DNA from: Saliterribacillus persicus
Lineage (GTDB): Bacteria; Bacillota; Bacilli; Bacillales; Amphibacillaceae
Length of the DNA stretch: 64,000 bases
Direction of reading: 5' to 3'
Assembly (NCBI RefSeq): GCF_003337485.1
Contig: NZ_QPJJ01000003.1
Location: 233,416 to 297,415, forward strand
The translations under genes and the position numbers were made by a program. The notes beneath the pieces were generated by a model that searched no databases, was not told where the DNA came from, and saw nothing but the letters and a program-made list of their open reading frames with translations. Shown piece by piece: positions 17,273 to 26,889 of the stretch (within the stretch, counting starts at the first letter, position 1; every line of letters starts with the position of its first letter).

Positions 17273-18730
17273 ATGTCACAAGAAAAAAATATGGAACAAA
17301 ATGAAAAAAACAAAATTCATTCCTTAAAGTTTAGATTCGGAGCTTTTGGTGCAGCAGTCCCTCTTTTGTTTTTCGTGATTTGGGCCATTACCATTAGTGT
17401 TTTGCAATTATCATCTGAAACTGCACTAGTTTTAGGTGCGATATTTGGGATTACGCTCGGTCTTTTTTTCTCAAAGAGTAAATGGGCAGACTATGCACAA
17501 GGTTTATTTGATGGTCTAGCACAGCCAATTGGAGTTGTTGCAATCGTTGCCTGGTTTTATGCCGGTATGTTTGCGCAAGTACTTCAGGTTGGTGGTCTTG
17601 TAGAAGGACTTGTTTGGATTGGTACAATTACCGGATTTACAGGCGGCCTATTTGTTGGACTTACTTTTATTTTAGCGGCAGTTTTTTCGACTGCTGTTGG
17701 AACAGGATACGGGACAACCGTAGCTTTTTGTACATTAATGTTTCCTGCAGGTGTTGCAACAGGGGCTGATCCTACCATTTTATTCGCTGCTATCCTAGCA
17801 GGTGCGGTATTTGGTGATAATCTTGCACCAGTTTCAGACACGACGATCGTTTCTGCGACTACACAAAATGCTGATGTTCCTGGTGTCGTTCGAAGTCGTT
17901 TCAAATATGCAATTGCAGCTACCGTTCCAGCATTGATTTTATTTATCGTCTTAGGTGGCGGTGGAACATTTCAGGATCAAGCAAGCTTTAATACCGATAC
18001 GAGTCCCAGTGGATTATTAATGCTAATTCCTTTTTTTATCGTCCTTTATCTAGCATTATCTGGTCACCACATTATTACATCACTTACGTGGGGGATAATT
18101 TCTGGTATTGTCTGGATTATGATTTTCCCTGTCGGTTCGATTAGCCAGGTGATTAGCTTTAATCCAGAATCTGATACCATCATTGAAGGCGCTCTAGTCA
18201 ATGGGATAGTCGGTTATATGAATATGGCCATTCTTATATTATTAATTGTTGCTGCTGCCCATCTTTTAAAACTTGGTGGAACGATGCAGGTTATTACAAA
18301 GACTTTAATGAAATGGATCAAGAATTCTGTAAAACGTGCAGAACTCTCCATGTGGGCAATAGTTGCTCTATTAAATAGTGCTATCACGATTAATACTGCT
18401 GCTGAAATTGCTGCAGCACCATTTGTACGTGAAATTGGTGAAAAATATAAAATTCATAGCTATAGAAGAGCGAACATGCTTGACGCTATCACGTCAGCAC
18501 TGGGATATATCTTCCCTTGGGGTGCACCAGTTTTACTAGGTTGGTCAACGATTAGTATGATGCAGGAAACCTACGAGTGGCTACCCATTGTCGCTCCTAC
18601 ATCTGTCTTCCCGTTTGTTTTCCAAGGCTGGTTCTTAGTGATTGTTATGCTTATAGCTGCCTTAACTGGTTGGGGACTCAGGTTCCAAGGGAAAAACGGA
18701 GAAGAGCTAAAGGAACGACCGCAAGATTAA
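17273..18730 (+). CDS. nhaC: NhaC-family Na+/H+ antiporter
   Basis: About 485 residues with 10-12 membrane helices. NhaC-family regions include GAVFGDNLAPVSDTTIVSATT (about 180-200) and the C-terminal INTAAEIAAAPFVREIGEKYKIH and ALGYIFPWGAPVLLGWS. It exchanges cytoplasmic Na+ (or an organic anion, as in MleN-like members) for external protons. ATG at 17273 has GAGGAGG upstream; the frame extends to 17258 but without support. Monocistronic, with terminator downstream. Fits a salt- or alkali-tolerant lifestyle. Confidence 0.88.
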   Translation: MSQEKNMEQNEKNKIHSLKFRFGAFGAAVPLLFFVIWAITISVLQLSSETALVLGAIFGITLGLFFSKSKWADYAQGLFDGLAQPIGVVAIVAWFYAGMFAQVLQVGGLVEGLVWIGTITGFTGGLFVGLTFILAAVFSTAVGTGYGTTVAFCTLMFPAGVATGADPTILFAAILAGAVFGDNLAPVSDTTIVSATTQNADVPGVVRSRFKYAIAATVPALILFIVLGGGGTFQDQASFNTDTSPSGLLMLIPFFIVLYLALSGHHIITSLTWGIISGIVWIMIFPVGSISQVISFNPESDTIIEGALVNGIVGYMNMAILILLIVAAAHLLKLGGTMQVITKTLMKWIKNSVKRAELSMWAIVALLNSAITINTAAEIAAAPFVREIGEKYKIHSYRRANMLDAITSALGYIFPWGAPVLLGWSTISMMQETYEWLPIVAPTSVFPFVFQGWFLVIVMLIAALTGWGLRFQGKNGEELKERPQD

Positions 18731-18775
18731 ATCATAATAAAATAACCGGATATATCAGTCCAAACAAAAAATATG

Positions 18776-18818
18776 AAGACTCCGTCAGAAACTGTATTTG
18801 ACGGGGTCTTTATTTTTG
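18776..18818 (+). terminator. Terminator of nhaC
   Basis: GACTCCGTCA / TGACGGGGTC stem with an 11-base loop and one G-T wobble, followed by TTTATTTTT. Confidence 0.85.
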
Positions 18819-19312
18819 AACTTAATAAAGCCACGTCCACCAGGAGCAAAGTATTTTGACAAAACGCTGATGTTGATTTGCAATAAAGATATACCGAATT
18901 TGATAAGAAAAACCTCTTGGGATAAAATGTCTCTAATTGTAGCTTTAAAATAATGTCGAGACGTTTGTTTGTGTTGTCCAAATGGCTTTTTATGCTTACA
19001 ATAAAATTAAGTATTATTCCATAAACGGTCTAGATTGTGGAAGAATTGGTTTTGTTGTAGCTGTTGAAAAGTTTTATTAAATCATCGTTTATACTCTCTA
19101 ACCAAAGACAAATAGTAAGAGTATGTTCTAAAAAACATGTTCAAACACGATTAATTAAATGTTAAAGATTAACCACTATATATACATTCTTGTTAGTTTT
19201 CACCAAATCTGTCCTTTTTACATTAAATGCATAGAACCTGCCACAACAAAGCATAAATTGACAGGATATTTTCTTTAAAAGTTGCTAAGATGAAAATAAG
19301 GAGTTGATAACC
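18819..19312. other. Gene-poor intergenic stretch
   Basis: About 490 AT-rich bases between nhaC and the AraC/GyrI gene. A TTGACA occurs about 55 bases before the AraC start without a well-spaced -10. No coding frame, RNA or repeat could be supported. Confidence 0.5.
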
Positions 19313-20182
19313 ATGGCAGGGGTGGAAACAATACAAAAGGCAATTGAGTACATGGAGAAAAATATATTGAAGAATATTACGATAGACAGTATTTCTAAAC
19401 AAGCCAATGTGTCACCTTTTCATTTCCAACGAACATTTGCAGTTTTAACAGATATTACGATTGGTGACTATATAAGAAGGCGGCGACTAACATTGGCCGG
19501 AGAAGAATTACTGACTACAGATGCGAAGATTATTGACCTTGCTAATAAATATGGTTATGAAACTCCAGAGGCTTTTTCAAAGGCTTTTCGCAGACAACAC
19601 GGGGTTGCTCCAAGTGAAGCGCGAAAGAATAAGGGGAAGCTACAATCCTATAACCGCCTGATTATCCAGGTAATCTTGAAAGGGGCAGAACCAATGAAGT
19701 ATAGTGTCGTGGAGAAGAATGCGATTAAAGTTGTTGGGATTAAGCGAGAGTTTTCTTGTGTGGAAGAGGAAGAAAACGTAATAGGAATTCCAGAATTTTG
19801 GGAAGAGGTCAATCAAAATGGAACAAGTGATTTGCTATTTCAACTGAATGACGGGTTAGTAAATGGTGTTTTAGGTGTTTGTGGAGAACTCAGTGAAGAG
19901 CAAAGAAAGACTAATGTTTTTGATTATTGGGTGGCCACCTCGTACGCTGGAGAAGTTCCAGAAGGGATGCTTGGATTAGAAATTCCTGCTTCCAAATGGG
20001 CGGTTTTTGAAGTGCATGGACCAATGCCTGCTGCGATGCAAAATACGTGGAAACAAATTTTCTCCGAATGGTTTCCATCCACCGGGTATAAGCATGCAGG
20101 TACTCTAGAATTTGAGTCATATATGGATGGGGATCCCCATAGCCCAGATTATTACTCAGAAATCTGGATTCCAATTAAATAA
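19313..20182 (+). CDS. AraC-family regulator with GyrI-like effector-binding domain
   Basis: About 289 residues. N-terminal AraC DNA-binding domain (about 5-105; ITIDSISKQANVSPFHFQRTF and YETPEAFSKAFRRQHGVAPSEARK), then a GyrI-like/effector-binding domain (about 125-289; KYSVVEKNAIKVVGIKREF, WAVFEVHGPMPAAMQNTWKQIFSEW). This Rob/YdeE-like layout usually senses a small hydrophobic drug or metabolite. ATG at 19313 has GGAG nine bases upstream. The neighbouring genes do not reveal its targets. Confidence 0.9.
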   Translation: MAGVETIQKAIEYMEKNILKNITIDSISKQANVSPFHFQRTFAVLTDITIGDYIRRRRLTLAGEELLTTDAKIIDLANKYGYETPEAFSKAFRRQHGVAPSEARKNKGKLQSYNRLIIQVILKGAEPMKYSVVEKNAIKVVGIKREFSCVEEEENVIGIPEFWEEVNQNGTSDLLFQLNDGLVNGVLGVCGELSEEQRKTNVFDYWVATSYAGEVPEGMLGLEIPASKWAVFEVHGPMPAAMQNTWKQIFSEWFPSTGYKHAGTLEFESYMDGDPHSPDYYSEIWIPIK

Positions 20183-20410
20183 GATCACTATTTTGTACAG
20201 TCTTTGACAATCGAACGCGATTGTGGGAAATCAAAAGCAAAAAATGATCTATTTTTTTTATGATAATTGCACAGACCATCACAAATAAAGAATTCATTTT
20301 TATCTATTTTTCTCAAGATGTATTCTTTTTGTTTGCTGTAAAAAGAGAGTTTGAACAACACTTTTAATCAAACATTATTTCAAACCTACAGCTGATAAAG
20401 CTTGTTAAAA

Positions 20411-20460
20411 AAATAATCCGAACTGATTTGAGATACCTCAAAATCGTTCGGATTATTTTT
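20411..20460. terminator. Bidirectional terminator
   Basis: AATAATCCGAAC.GATTT / AAATC.GTTCGGATTATT, a long stem with T-run, between the AraC/GyrI gene and the convergent aldo/keto reductase gene. Confidence 0.88.
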
Positions 20461-20478
20461 ATGTCTGATATTTAGGCT

Positions 20479-21396
20479 TTACGGTAATTTATTGCCTGCT
20501 ACTCTGTATAACTCATACCATTCTTCACGTGTTAATTTAACGTCAGAGGCTTTGGCTATTTCTTTTAATCGCTCTGGATTCATCGTACCCACAACAGGTT
20601 GCATGCGTGCTGGATGACGCAATATCCATGCAATCGCAATTGTTGTTGCTGTAACGCCTTTTGCTTCAGCGATTTCATCTAATTTTTGATTTAATTCAGG
20701 GAAATCATCATTCCCAACGAATACACCTTCAAAGAATCCGTGCTGGAATGGTGACCAAGGCTGCACTGTCATATCATGTAAACGACTGTAATCGAGCACA
20801 CCACCGTCACGTACAATTGCTGGATCGTGCTCCATATTCACATTAAGTCCTGCATCAATCATAGGTGTGAACATTAAGCTGAATTGCAATTGATTAGCGA
20901 TCAAATCATGGTCAACATATTTTTTCAATAATTCAATTTGCATCGGATTATGGTTACTTACACCAAAGTGTTTGACTTTACCGCTTCTTTTTAACTCAGA
21001 AAAAGCTTCCGCTACTTCTTCTGGTTCGACTAAAGCATCCGGACGATGCAGTAGGAGCACATCTATGTAGTCTGTATTTAGGCGCTTCAAGCTTCCTTCT
21101 ACAGAATTTAAAATATGTCCTTTAGAAAAGTCAAAGGAACCATCACGAATCCCGCACTTTGTCTGCAGTACCATTTTCTCACGGATGGTCGGGTTCATAT
21201 CAATTGCCTCAGCAAAGATTTCCTCAGAACGTCCTCCACCGTATATATCTGCATGATCAAAAAAGTCGATCCCAAGCTCTAGTGCATTTTCTATCACTCG
21301 GTTAGCTTCCTGTGTTGCAAGCTGATCCATTCGCATACAGCCTAACGAAATTTCACTGACATGCATGCCACTTTTTCCTAATTCTAAATTATTCAT
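20479..21396 (-). CDS. Aldo/keto reductase (YdhF-like)
   Basis: About 305 residues, NADPH-dependent TIM-barrel oxidoreductase. Catalytic Asp/Tyr in FFDHADIYGGGRSEE (about 50-60), Lys in LQTKCGI and His in VLLLHRPDALVEP. The cofactor region near the C-terminus contains RMQPVVGTMNPERLKEI, close to E. coli YdhF-type enzymes. ATG at 21396 has GAGGTGG upstream. A cre-like site lies about 50 bases upstream, suggesting carbon control. Physiological substrate unknown. Confidence 0.9.
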   Translation of the reverse strand: MNNLELGKSGMHVSEISLGCMRMDQLATQEANRVIENALELGIDFFDHADIYGGGRSEEIFAEAIDMNPTIREKMVLQTKCGIRDGSFDFSKGHILNSVEGSLKRLNTDYIDVLLLHRPDALVEPEEVAEAFSELKRSGKVKHFGVSNHNPMQIELLKKYVDHDLIANQLQFSLMFTPMIDAGLNVNMEHDPAIVRDGGVLDYSRLHDMTVQPWSPFQHGFFEGVFVGNDDFPELNQKLDEIAEAKGVTATTIAIAWILRHPARMQPVVGTMNPERLKEIAKASDVKLTREEWYELYRVAGNKLP

Positions 21397-21448
21397 TAAA
21401 GCCACCTCTTTCATTCATTATTGGCTCCATTTTAGCATAGCACAAGCA

Positions 21449-21462
21449 TGTAAGCGATTATA
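21449..21462 (-). promoter_or_regulatory. cre-like site upstream of the aldo/keto reductase
   Basis: TGTAAGCGATTATA matches TGWAANCGNTNWCA at 13 of 14 positions. It lies between the ATPase stop (21468) and the reductase start (21396). Confidence 0.5.
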
Positions 21463-21467
21463 TTGCT

Positions 21468-22562
21468 TTAAGATTGACGCACTAATTGAGGACGTCGATA
21501 GGCTTCTTTTTCACGAAAGCTATTTTCTAATGTTAGGAAAATTTGGTCGCCTAATGAAAAGTTACTAAACATATCGGTGTGTACTGTCCACTCACCCTGT
21601 TCTGCTTGCACGGTATAATGGATTTCTTTCCCTTGGTACTGCACACTTGTAATAACTGCTGGTATTCCTTCTTTATTCGCATCACTTGGCAATACCTGAA
21701 ATTGTTCAGGTCGAACGGGATATAACCCCTTCGCTTTCATTTCTTTTGTGACAGCCTCTCCGTTAAAGCGTAAGGCTTTATTTAATCCAGGTCTAAAGGT
21801 ATCTTCCTGCCATTCGCCTTTTAATAAATTTGCCTTTCCTACAAAGCTTGCGACAAACGTAGATGTAGGCTTTGTATAAATTTCTTTTGGCGTACCGACC
21901 TGTTCAATTTCTCCCTTATTCATTACAACGATGCGATCGGCCATTGCTAACGCTTCACCCTGGTCATGTGTCACATAAATAATCGTAGCTTTGGTTAACC
22001 GGTGCAAGGCTTGAATTTCCTTGCGCATTTCCATGCGTAGTTCTGCGTCAAGGTTACTTAATGGTTCATCCATTAACAGTAATGCGGGACTTGGAGCAAT
22101 TGCTCTTGCCAATGCTACGCGCTGCTTTTGACCACCGGAAAGTGCTTGTGGCATTCTTTTTTTAAAAAGGTTGAGTTCAACAATGTCGAGTACCTCTTCG
22201 ACCCGCTTCTTCTTTTCACTAGTACTCATTTTGCTGCAGAAGCGGTGATGCTCCAATGGAAATTTAATATGTTCTTCTACGTTAAGGTGTGGCCATAATG
22301 CAAACTGTTGAAATACCATACCGATATTTCGTTTTTCTGGTGGAACACTCTTTTTTCTATTTCCTACTTCTTCTTCCTCAATAGAAATTTGCCCATCTGT
22401 CGGTGATAAAAATCCAGCTAACAGGCGTAAAAGTGTGGTTTTTCCGCACCCAGACGGGCCAAGGATCGCAATAAACTCACCCGTTTCTACTTCAAGGTCA
22501 ATTTGTTTTAACGCTTCAAATGTTCCGAATTTCTTACCGATTTGCTCCATCTTCACACTCAT
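21468..22562 (-). CDS. ABC importer ATPase (FbpC/AfuC-like)
   Basis: About 364 residues. Walker A GPSGCGKTT, Q-loop MVFQQFALWPHL, signature LSGGQKQR, Walker B LLLMDEPLSNLD and switch His (VTHDQGEA), then a TOBE-type regulatory domain in the last 120 residues (YPVRPEQFQVLPS). ATG at 22562 overlaps the permease stop as TAATG, with AGGTGGGG upstream. Last gene of the six-gene operon. The family is usually labelled Fe3+, but context points to a phosphorylated organic substrate. Confidence 0.92.
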   Translation of the reverse strand: MSVKMEQIGKKFGTFEALKQIDLEVETGEFIAILGPSGCGKTTLLRLLAGFLSPTDGQISIEEEEVGNRKKSVPPEKRNIGMVFQQFALWPHLNVEEHIKFPLEHHRFCSKMSTSEKKKRVEEVLDIVELNLFKKRMPQALSGGQKQRVALARAIAPSPALLLMDEPLSNLDAELRMEMRKEIQALHRLTKATIIYVTHDQGEALAMADRIVVMNKGEIEQVGTPKEIYTKPTSTFVASFVGKANLLKGEWQEDTFRPGLNKALRFNGEAVTKEMKAKGLYPVRPEQFQVLPSDANKEGIPAVITSVQYQGKEIHYTVQAEQGEWTVHTDMFSNFSLGDQIFLTLENSFREKEAYRRPQLVRQS

Positions 22563-24292
22563 TAGGCTTTCCCCACCTTTCTTTTCCAATAAGTCTCGAT
22601 AAAATATAGCAAAAGCATGCCTACAACAATCAAGCCGATGATTACACTTGAAAATGCAGTTGAATAGGTGCTATAACCCGCTTGTTCAAAGCTAAAAATG
22701 ACGACACCAATAGTTTCTGCATTACTTGACCATAACAAGGAAGACACTGTTAATTCGGTCAGGGCTGTTAAAAATACTAAGAATGCTCCACTTAATATTC
22801 CTGGTAAAAGAAGCGGTAATAAAATTTTTCTCCATTTAGAATATCCATTGGAACCACTTACCTGTGCAGCTTCTTCCATCGTAATATCCACCTGCATCAC
22901 AGCAGTGATACTTCCTCGCACCTGTAAAATAAAGAAGCGAGTAAAATAAGCAATAAATAAAATCAAAATGGACCCGTAAATTCCTGGATTGAAGCCAGGA
23001 ATTGGTTCCATCCATGCAAATATCATCGATAGCGCCATTACGGTTCCTGGAAGAGCATAAGGCATGCTGATAGCAAGCTCCTGAAACTGATTGGTTTTGT
23101 TCGGTCTGCGAACACGATAATAAGCAAACGCCGTTCCAAGTACAATCCCAATTAGTGTAGTAATCCCTGCTAGTTTAAGACTATTAAAAATAGCGCGCTC
23201 TGATTTTGCACTAGTTTCAAATATATACTGATAGTTTTTGAGTGTGATATTTTCTAGTGTAAAATCAAGTCCATAGGCAGATACGAGCGACGTCATTCCC
23301 ATGGAGACAAAAGGTACGACACTTGATAAAAGGAAGAAGCTCCACAAAAATACCTCAATCCAAATTCTTTTCTTACCTAACAAAAACCTAGGCTTTTTAT
23401 CTTCAACAGTTGTTTCGATCCGTTTTGATTTCTTTAAAAGTAGCCATTGAATGAAAATCCCTAGTAATGCAACAACCCCTAGTAAAACAGAAAGTGTTGC
23501 AGCACGCTCGAATGCTGTTGGACCAAAACCAACTACCTGCTGATAAATATAGGTGCTTAATACACTTATTTGTGCAGGTATACCTAAAAATGCAGGAATA
23601 CCAAAATTATCAAGGTTGGCCAGAAATGCAAGGAATCCTCCACTTGCAATGCCTGGAAGAGCTAACGGCAGGGTTACTTTTTTAAATGTATTAAACGCAC
23701 TCGCACCAGAGACTCTTGACGCTTGCTCCAATTCACGCGGAATTTTTCGGAGCACACCAACTGACAGGAGATAGACAAGTGGGTAATGCGAAAATCCAAG
23801 TACAAAGATAATTCCGGCCATGCTGTATAAATTAATCGGTTCGAGTGAAAACGGCAGGGCACTGACCATTTTTCCATACAAGCCATTCGCGCCTAAAAAT
23901 TGGGTCCAGGCAAGTGTTGAAATATAAGACGGGATAATAAATGGTAAAACAAAAAATATTTGCATCAATTTCTTTGCGCGTATATCGGTGTAAGCAACAA
24001 GAAAAGCTAGCGTTACGCCAAGTGTCACAGCTATCAATGTTGAGCCTAAGACCATAATGACCGTATTATAAAGTACGTCCCACGTCTTTGGGTCCATGAG
24101 TAGATTGGTATAATTTGCGAGACTAAGCTGTCCATCTTGTTGAAAGCTTAAGAGAACAAGCCTATAGATCGGTACTAAAAAAATAATTAAAATAGCTACA
24201 AGTGCGAGAATTTTACCTAATTTTTTTGAATGAAACATGGAGGATAATGCACGTGTTGGCATTATCCTCTTGTTTGGCTGTGTTGTATTCAT
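22562..24292 (-). CDS. ABC importer permease, fused two-domain (FbpB/AfuB-like)
   Basis: 576 residues, two homologous permease halves of about six helices each. Each half carries an EAA loop (EQASRVSGASAFNTFKKVTLP and EEAAQVSGSNGYSKWRKILLP), typical of FbpB/AfuB/PhnU-like importers. It lies nine bases after the binding-protein stop, and the end of that gene supplies the ribosome site. Works with the downstream ATPase and upstream lipoprotein. Confidence 0.92.
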   Translation of the reverse strand: MNTTQPNKRIMPTRALSSMFHSKKLGKILALVAILIIFLVPIYRLVLLSFQQDGQLSLANYTNLLMDPKTWDVLYNTVIMVLGSTLIAVTLGVTLAFLVAYTDIRAKKLMQIFFVLPFIIPSYISTLAWTQFLGANGLYGKMVSALPFSLEPINLYSMAGIIFVLGFSHYPLVYLLSVGVLRKIPRELEQASRVSGASAFNTFKKVTLPLALPGIASGGFLAFLANLDNFGIPAFLGIPAQISVLSTYIYQQVVGFGPTAFERAATLSVLLGVVALLGIFIQWLLLKKSKRIETTVEDKKPRFLLGKKRIWIEVFLWSFFLLSSVVPFVSMGMTSLVSAYGLDFTLENITLKNYQYIFETSAKSERAIFNSLKLAGITTLIGIVLGTAFAYYRVRRPNKTNQFQELAISMPYALPGTVMALSMIFAWMEPIPGFNPGIYGSILILFIAYFTRFFILQVRGSITAVMQVDITMEEAAQVSGSNGYSKWRKILLPLLLPGILSGAFLVFLTALTELTVSSLLWSSNAETIGVVIFSFEQAGYSTYSTAFSSVIIGLIVVGMLLLYFIETYWKRKVGKA

Positions 24293-24301
24293 CGAAGCAC
24301 C

Positions 24302-25312
24302 CTATTCTCCAAATAATTGATTAAAGCGTCCTTTATCTTCTTCACGTGATTTGTATAATTCCTTAACGTCTGCTTCTATTACATCCATTTCATCAATTGT
24401 TTTTAAGCCTTCAGGTGCGTCCATTCCTTCTCGAATTGGTGTATACCCAATGTCAACCGCAAGCTGCTGGCCTTCTTCAGATAAGACAAAGTCAACAAAT
24501 GCTTTAGCTGCGTCCTCGTTTTCAGCATCCTTCATAATACCAATTGGCTCGGTGATAACTGGAACGCCTTCTTCAGGGTAAACGATCGTTACCGGAGAAC
24601 CTTCTGCTTCTGCTCTTGCTACGATAAAATCAACTACCATGCCGTAATCTGCTTCCCCTGCTGCTACGCCTTTTAAGACCGCACCATTTCCCTGGGTAAT
24701 CGTTGCGCCATTTGCTTCGATATTTTCATAAAAATCCCATCCAAAACGATCATCTCTCGTGATCACGCCTAAATTATATGCTGCTGCCCCAGAGTATAAT
24801 GGACTTGGCATGATCATGTTATTATTAGCTGCTTCTTCTGTTAAGACATTCCATGAGGTTGGAAGATCTGTTACATTTTCTGTGTTTACTACAAGTGCTG
24901 TGGACATCACTTTCGTACCAAAATACATATTTTCTTCATCTACAAAATTAGCTGGAATCGCTCCCGCTTCCTCTGATTCATAGCTAAGAAGCATTTCTTG
25001 TTGTTTTAAGCTTTCAAATGTCACTGCATCTGCTACAAGTAATACATCAGCTTGAACGTCTCCTGCTTCTTTTTCTGCTTGAATCTTACTAATTACTTCT
25101 TCTGTACCAGAACGGTAAATGGACACATCTACATCTGGATATTTTTCTTTATATGCTTCAACTAATTGCTCTGCATCAGCGTCAGGCTGTGATGTGTAAA
25201 AATTCAACTCACCAGACAGATCTCCACTTTCTTTACCAGACGTTTCACCTGAACACGCAGCAAGCACCAATACGGATAGGATTAAGACTAAAAAACTTTT
25301 TATATTAAACAT
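24302..25312 (-). CDS. Solute-binding lipoprotein (FbpA/AfuA-like)
   Basis: 336 residues. Signal peptide with lipobox LAAC, then a type II periplasmic-binding fold (LNFYTSQPDADAEQLVEAYKEKYPDVDVSIYRSG; later VAAGEADYGMVVDFIVARA and EPIGIMKDAENEDAAKAFVDFVLSEEGQQL). Ferric-binding relatives carry a Tyr-Tyr pair for Fe3+ in the third region; here it reads DFIV, so iron is unlikely. AfuA-type relatives bind sugar phosphates and PhnS-type ones aminoethylphosphonate. ATG overlaps the SurE gene by 8 bases with GGAGG upstream. Confidence 0.9.
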   Translation of the reverse strand: MFNIKSFLVLILSVLVLAACSGETSGKESGDLSGELNFYTSQPDADAEQLVEAYKEKYPDVDVSIYRSGTEEVISKIQAEKEAGDVQADVLLVADAVTFESLKQQEMLLSYESEEAGAIPANFVDEENMYFGTKVMSTALVVNTENVTDLPTSWNVLTEEAANNNMIMPSPLYSGAAAYNLGVITRDDRFGWDFYENIEANGATITQGNGAVLKGVAAGEADYGMVVDFIVARAEAEGSPVTIVYPEEGVPVITEPIGIMKDAENEDAAKAFVDFVLSEEGQQLAVDIGYTPIREGMDAPEGLKTIDEMDVIEADVKELYKSREEDKGRFNQLFGE

Positions 25313-26105
25313 GAAATAATTCCTCCTTCGTTCTATTAAATGTTTGAAACCATCGATTTAATTGTTCGATTTTCCTTCTATTTGTTGCTTTCATTCCAAC
25401 GGGGGAAATCGTGACATACCCTTCTCGTAGAGCACTGAAATCCTTGCCTTTTTTCAACACTTCTAATTGCTGATATTGATCCTTTAACCAATAATAGACC
25501 TGCCCGTGCGGATCGTTTAACCCTACATAACGGTAGCGCTCTACTCCCATATCGAGTGGAACTACTTTTACACCACGACATAATTCCTTGGAGGTATAGG
25601 GCATATTGATGTTTAGCATCATGCCATTTGGGGTCTTATTTGCTAGAATCACCTCCACAATTTGATAAAAGAGTGCTTTCACCTGTTGATAGTTCACATA
25701 ATTGCTATCAAATGATGCAAGTGAAACGGCTACAGAGGGAATCTGATTGAGTGAAGCTTCCATTGCTCCTGCAATCGTGCCAGAGTAATACATATCTCGA
25801 CCTAAATTAGGACCAATATTAATACCAGAAAAAACGATATCTGGAGGTTCTTTCATTAATACCTCGATTGCTAATTTCACACAATCTGCTGGTGTCCCGT
25901 TGATCATCCATGAGGATACACCTGAGGTAAATAGATTGGTTGGAATTGCTTTGATTGGATTTCTAAGTGTAATGGAATGACTGATCGCACTTCTTTCTTT
26001 ATCAGGACAGACGACATATACTTCACCAAAATGCTGGAGTACATTTACCATCGTCTCAAGTCCAGGATGAAAGATACCATCATCATTTGTAACTAATATT
26101 CTCAA
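25305..26105 (-). CDS. surE: SurE 5'/3'-nucleotidase
   Basis: About 266 residues. Starts with the SurE hallmark MRILVTNDDG (metal-binding Asp-Asp) followed by SGINIGPNLGRDMYYSGTIAGAMEA and SVAVSLASF. SurE proteins are metal-dependent phosphatases acting on nucleoside monophosphates and other small phosphate esters in the cytoplasm. The start codon is TTG with GGAGG seven bases upstream. It overlaps the isomerase-like gene by 23 bases and the binding-protein gene by 8. Placement inside a transport operon, away from its usual partners, is unusual. Confidence 0.9.
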   Translation of the reverse strand: MRILVTNDDGIFHPGLETMVNVLQHFGEVYVVCPDKERSAISHSITLRNPIKAIPTNLFTSGVSSWMINGTPADCVKLAIEVLMKEPPDIVFSGINIGPNLGRDMYYSGTIAGAMEASLNQIPSVAVSLASFDSNYVNYQQVKALFYQIVEVILANKTPNGMMLNINMPYTSKELCRGVKVVPLDMGVERYRYVGLNDPHGQVYYWLKDQYQQLEVLKKGKDFSALREGYVTISPVGMKATNRRKIEQLNRWFQTFNRTKEELFHV

Positions 26106-26889
26106 CCGTTTCCCTCCTACTTCTCATTGCTTTTAATGCATCGATATTTTGTTTTAATAGTTTAAGTCCAGTTTGTTGATCAAAGCCTTCAATTACAGTT
26201 GGTAAATCTGTGTTTTCACAAGCTTCTATCATATCTGGAAGATCAATTTCACCTGTTCCAATTGGCACATGATAATTCTTTCGGGTAGCATCACTGAGAT
26301 GTATTTTGTTGATTCGCTGAAGACTTTGGAAATATGTAAAAGGATTGATATCGACTGGAACGTGGGCTACGTCAAAGGTGACACGAATGTTTTCTGGGAT
26401 TTTTTCGAGTAAACGATTCATGGCATCAGGTGTTGTGATTAGTTCCTTTGGTTTTTCTTCCATTAACTCAAGCGAGATCTCTATATTTTTGGAAGCAGCT
26501 TTTTCAGCTAACTGATAAAGGCTTTCTACCATAAATTGCTCCTGCTTTTTATGCCAACAGTTCTCATGAATTAATCGTCCAGGATGAAATGTTACATTAT
26601 CTGCTCCAATTGCTTTTGCGATTTCGATCGTTTTTTCAATTTCTGCGAGTGACTGCATTCTGATTCCTTTATTTAATGCAGCAATATTAATATCCCAGCT
26701 CGGTGCATGCATGGTGAGCATTTGATTGCTGCTTTTCACTGCGTCTTGAATTGCTTGAAGCGGTGTATGATGAAAATATATTTGCTCTGTCCAGATTTCC
26801 ACTCCATCTAATCCGAAAATATCTGCAAGTTTAATTACACCAGGGATCGGATAAGCCCAAGCAAGGGTCGAGGACATTAACACTTTCAT
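26083..26889 (-). CDS. Sugar phosphate isomerase/epimerase-like TIM barrel (AP endonuclease 2 family)
   Basis: 268 residues, xylose isomerase-like TIM barrel. Metal-site residues lie in LTMHAPSWDIN, VTFHPGRLI, ISLELMEE, RVTFDVAHV, NKIHLSDA and PTVIEGF, the usual His/Glu/Asp pattern of the divalent-metal site. The family isomerises or epimerises sugars and phospho-sugars, or cleaves abasic DNA; here a metabolic role is favoured by operon context. Overlaps the PHP gene by ATGA and SurE by 23 bases. Confidence 0.87.
   Translation of the reverse strand: MKVLMSSTLAWAYPIPGVIKLADIFGLDGVEIWTEQIYFHHTPLQAIQDAVKSSNQMLTMHAPSWDINIAALNKGIRMQSLAEIEKTIEIAKAIGADNVTFHPGRLIHENCWHKKQEQFMVESLYQLAEKAASKNIEISLELMEEKPKELITTPDAMNRLLEKIPENIRVTFDVAHVPVDINPFTYFQSLQRINKIHLSDATRKNYHVPIGTGEIDLPDMIEACENTDLPTVIEGFDQQTGLKLLKQNIDALKAMRSRRETVENISYK

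Noticed and set aside
21468-25312. Fe3+ transport as the role of the FbpABC-like importer
   Set aside because: The binding protein lacks the ferric Tyr pair, and three phosphate- or sugar-phosphate-related enzymes precede it in the same operon.
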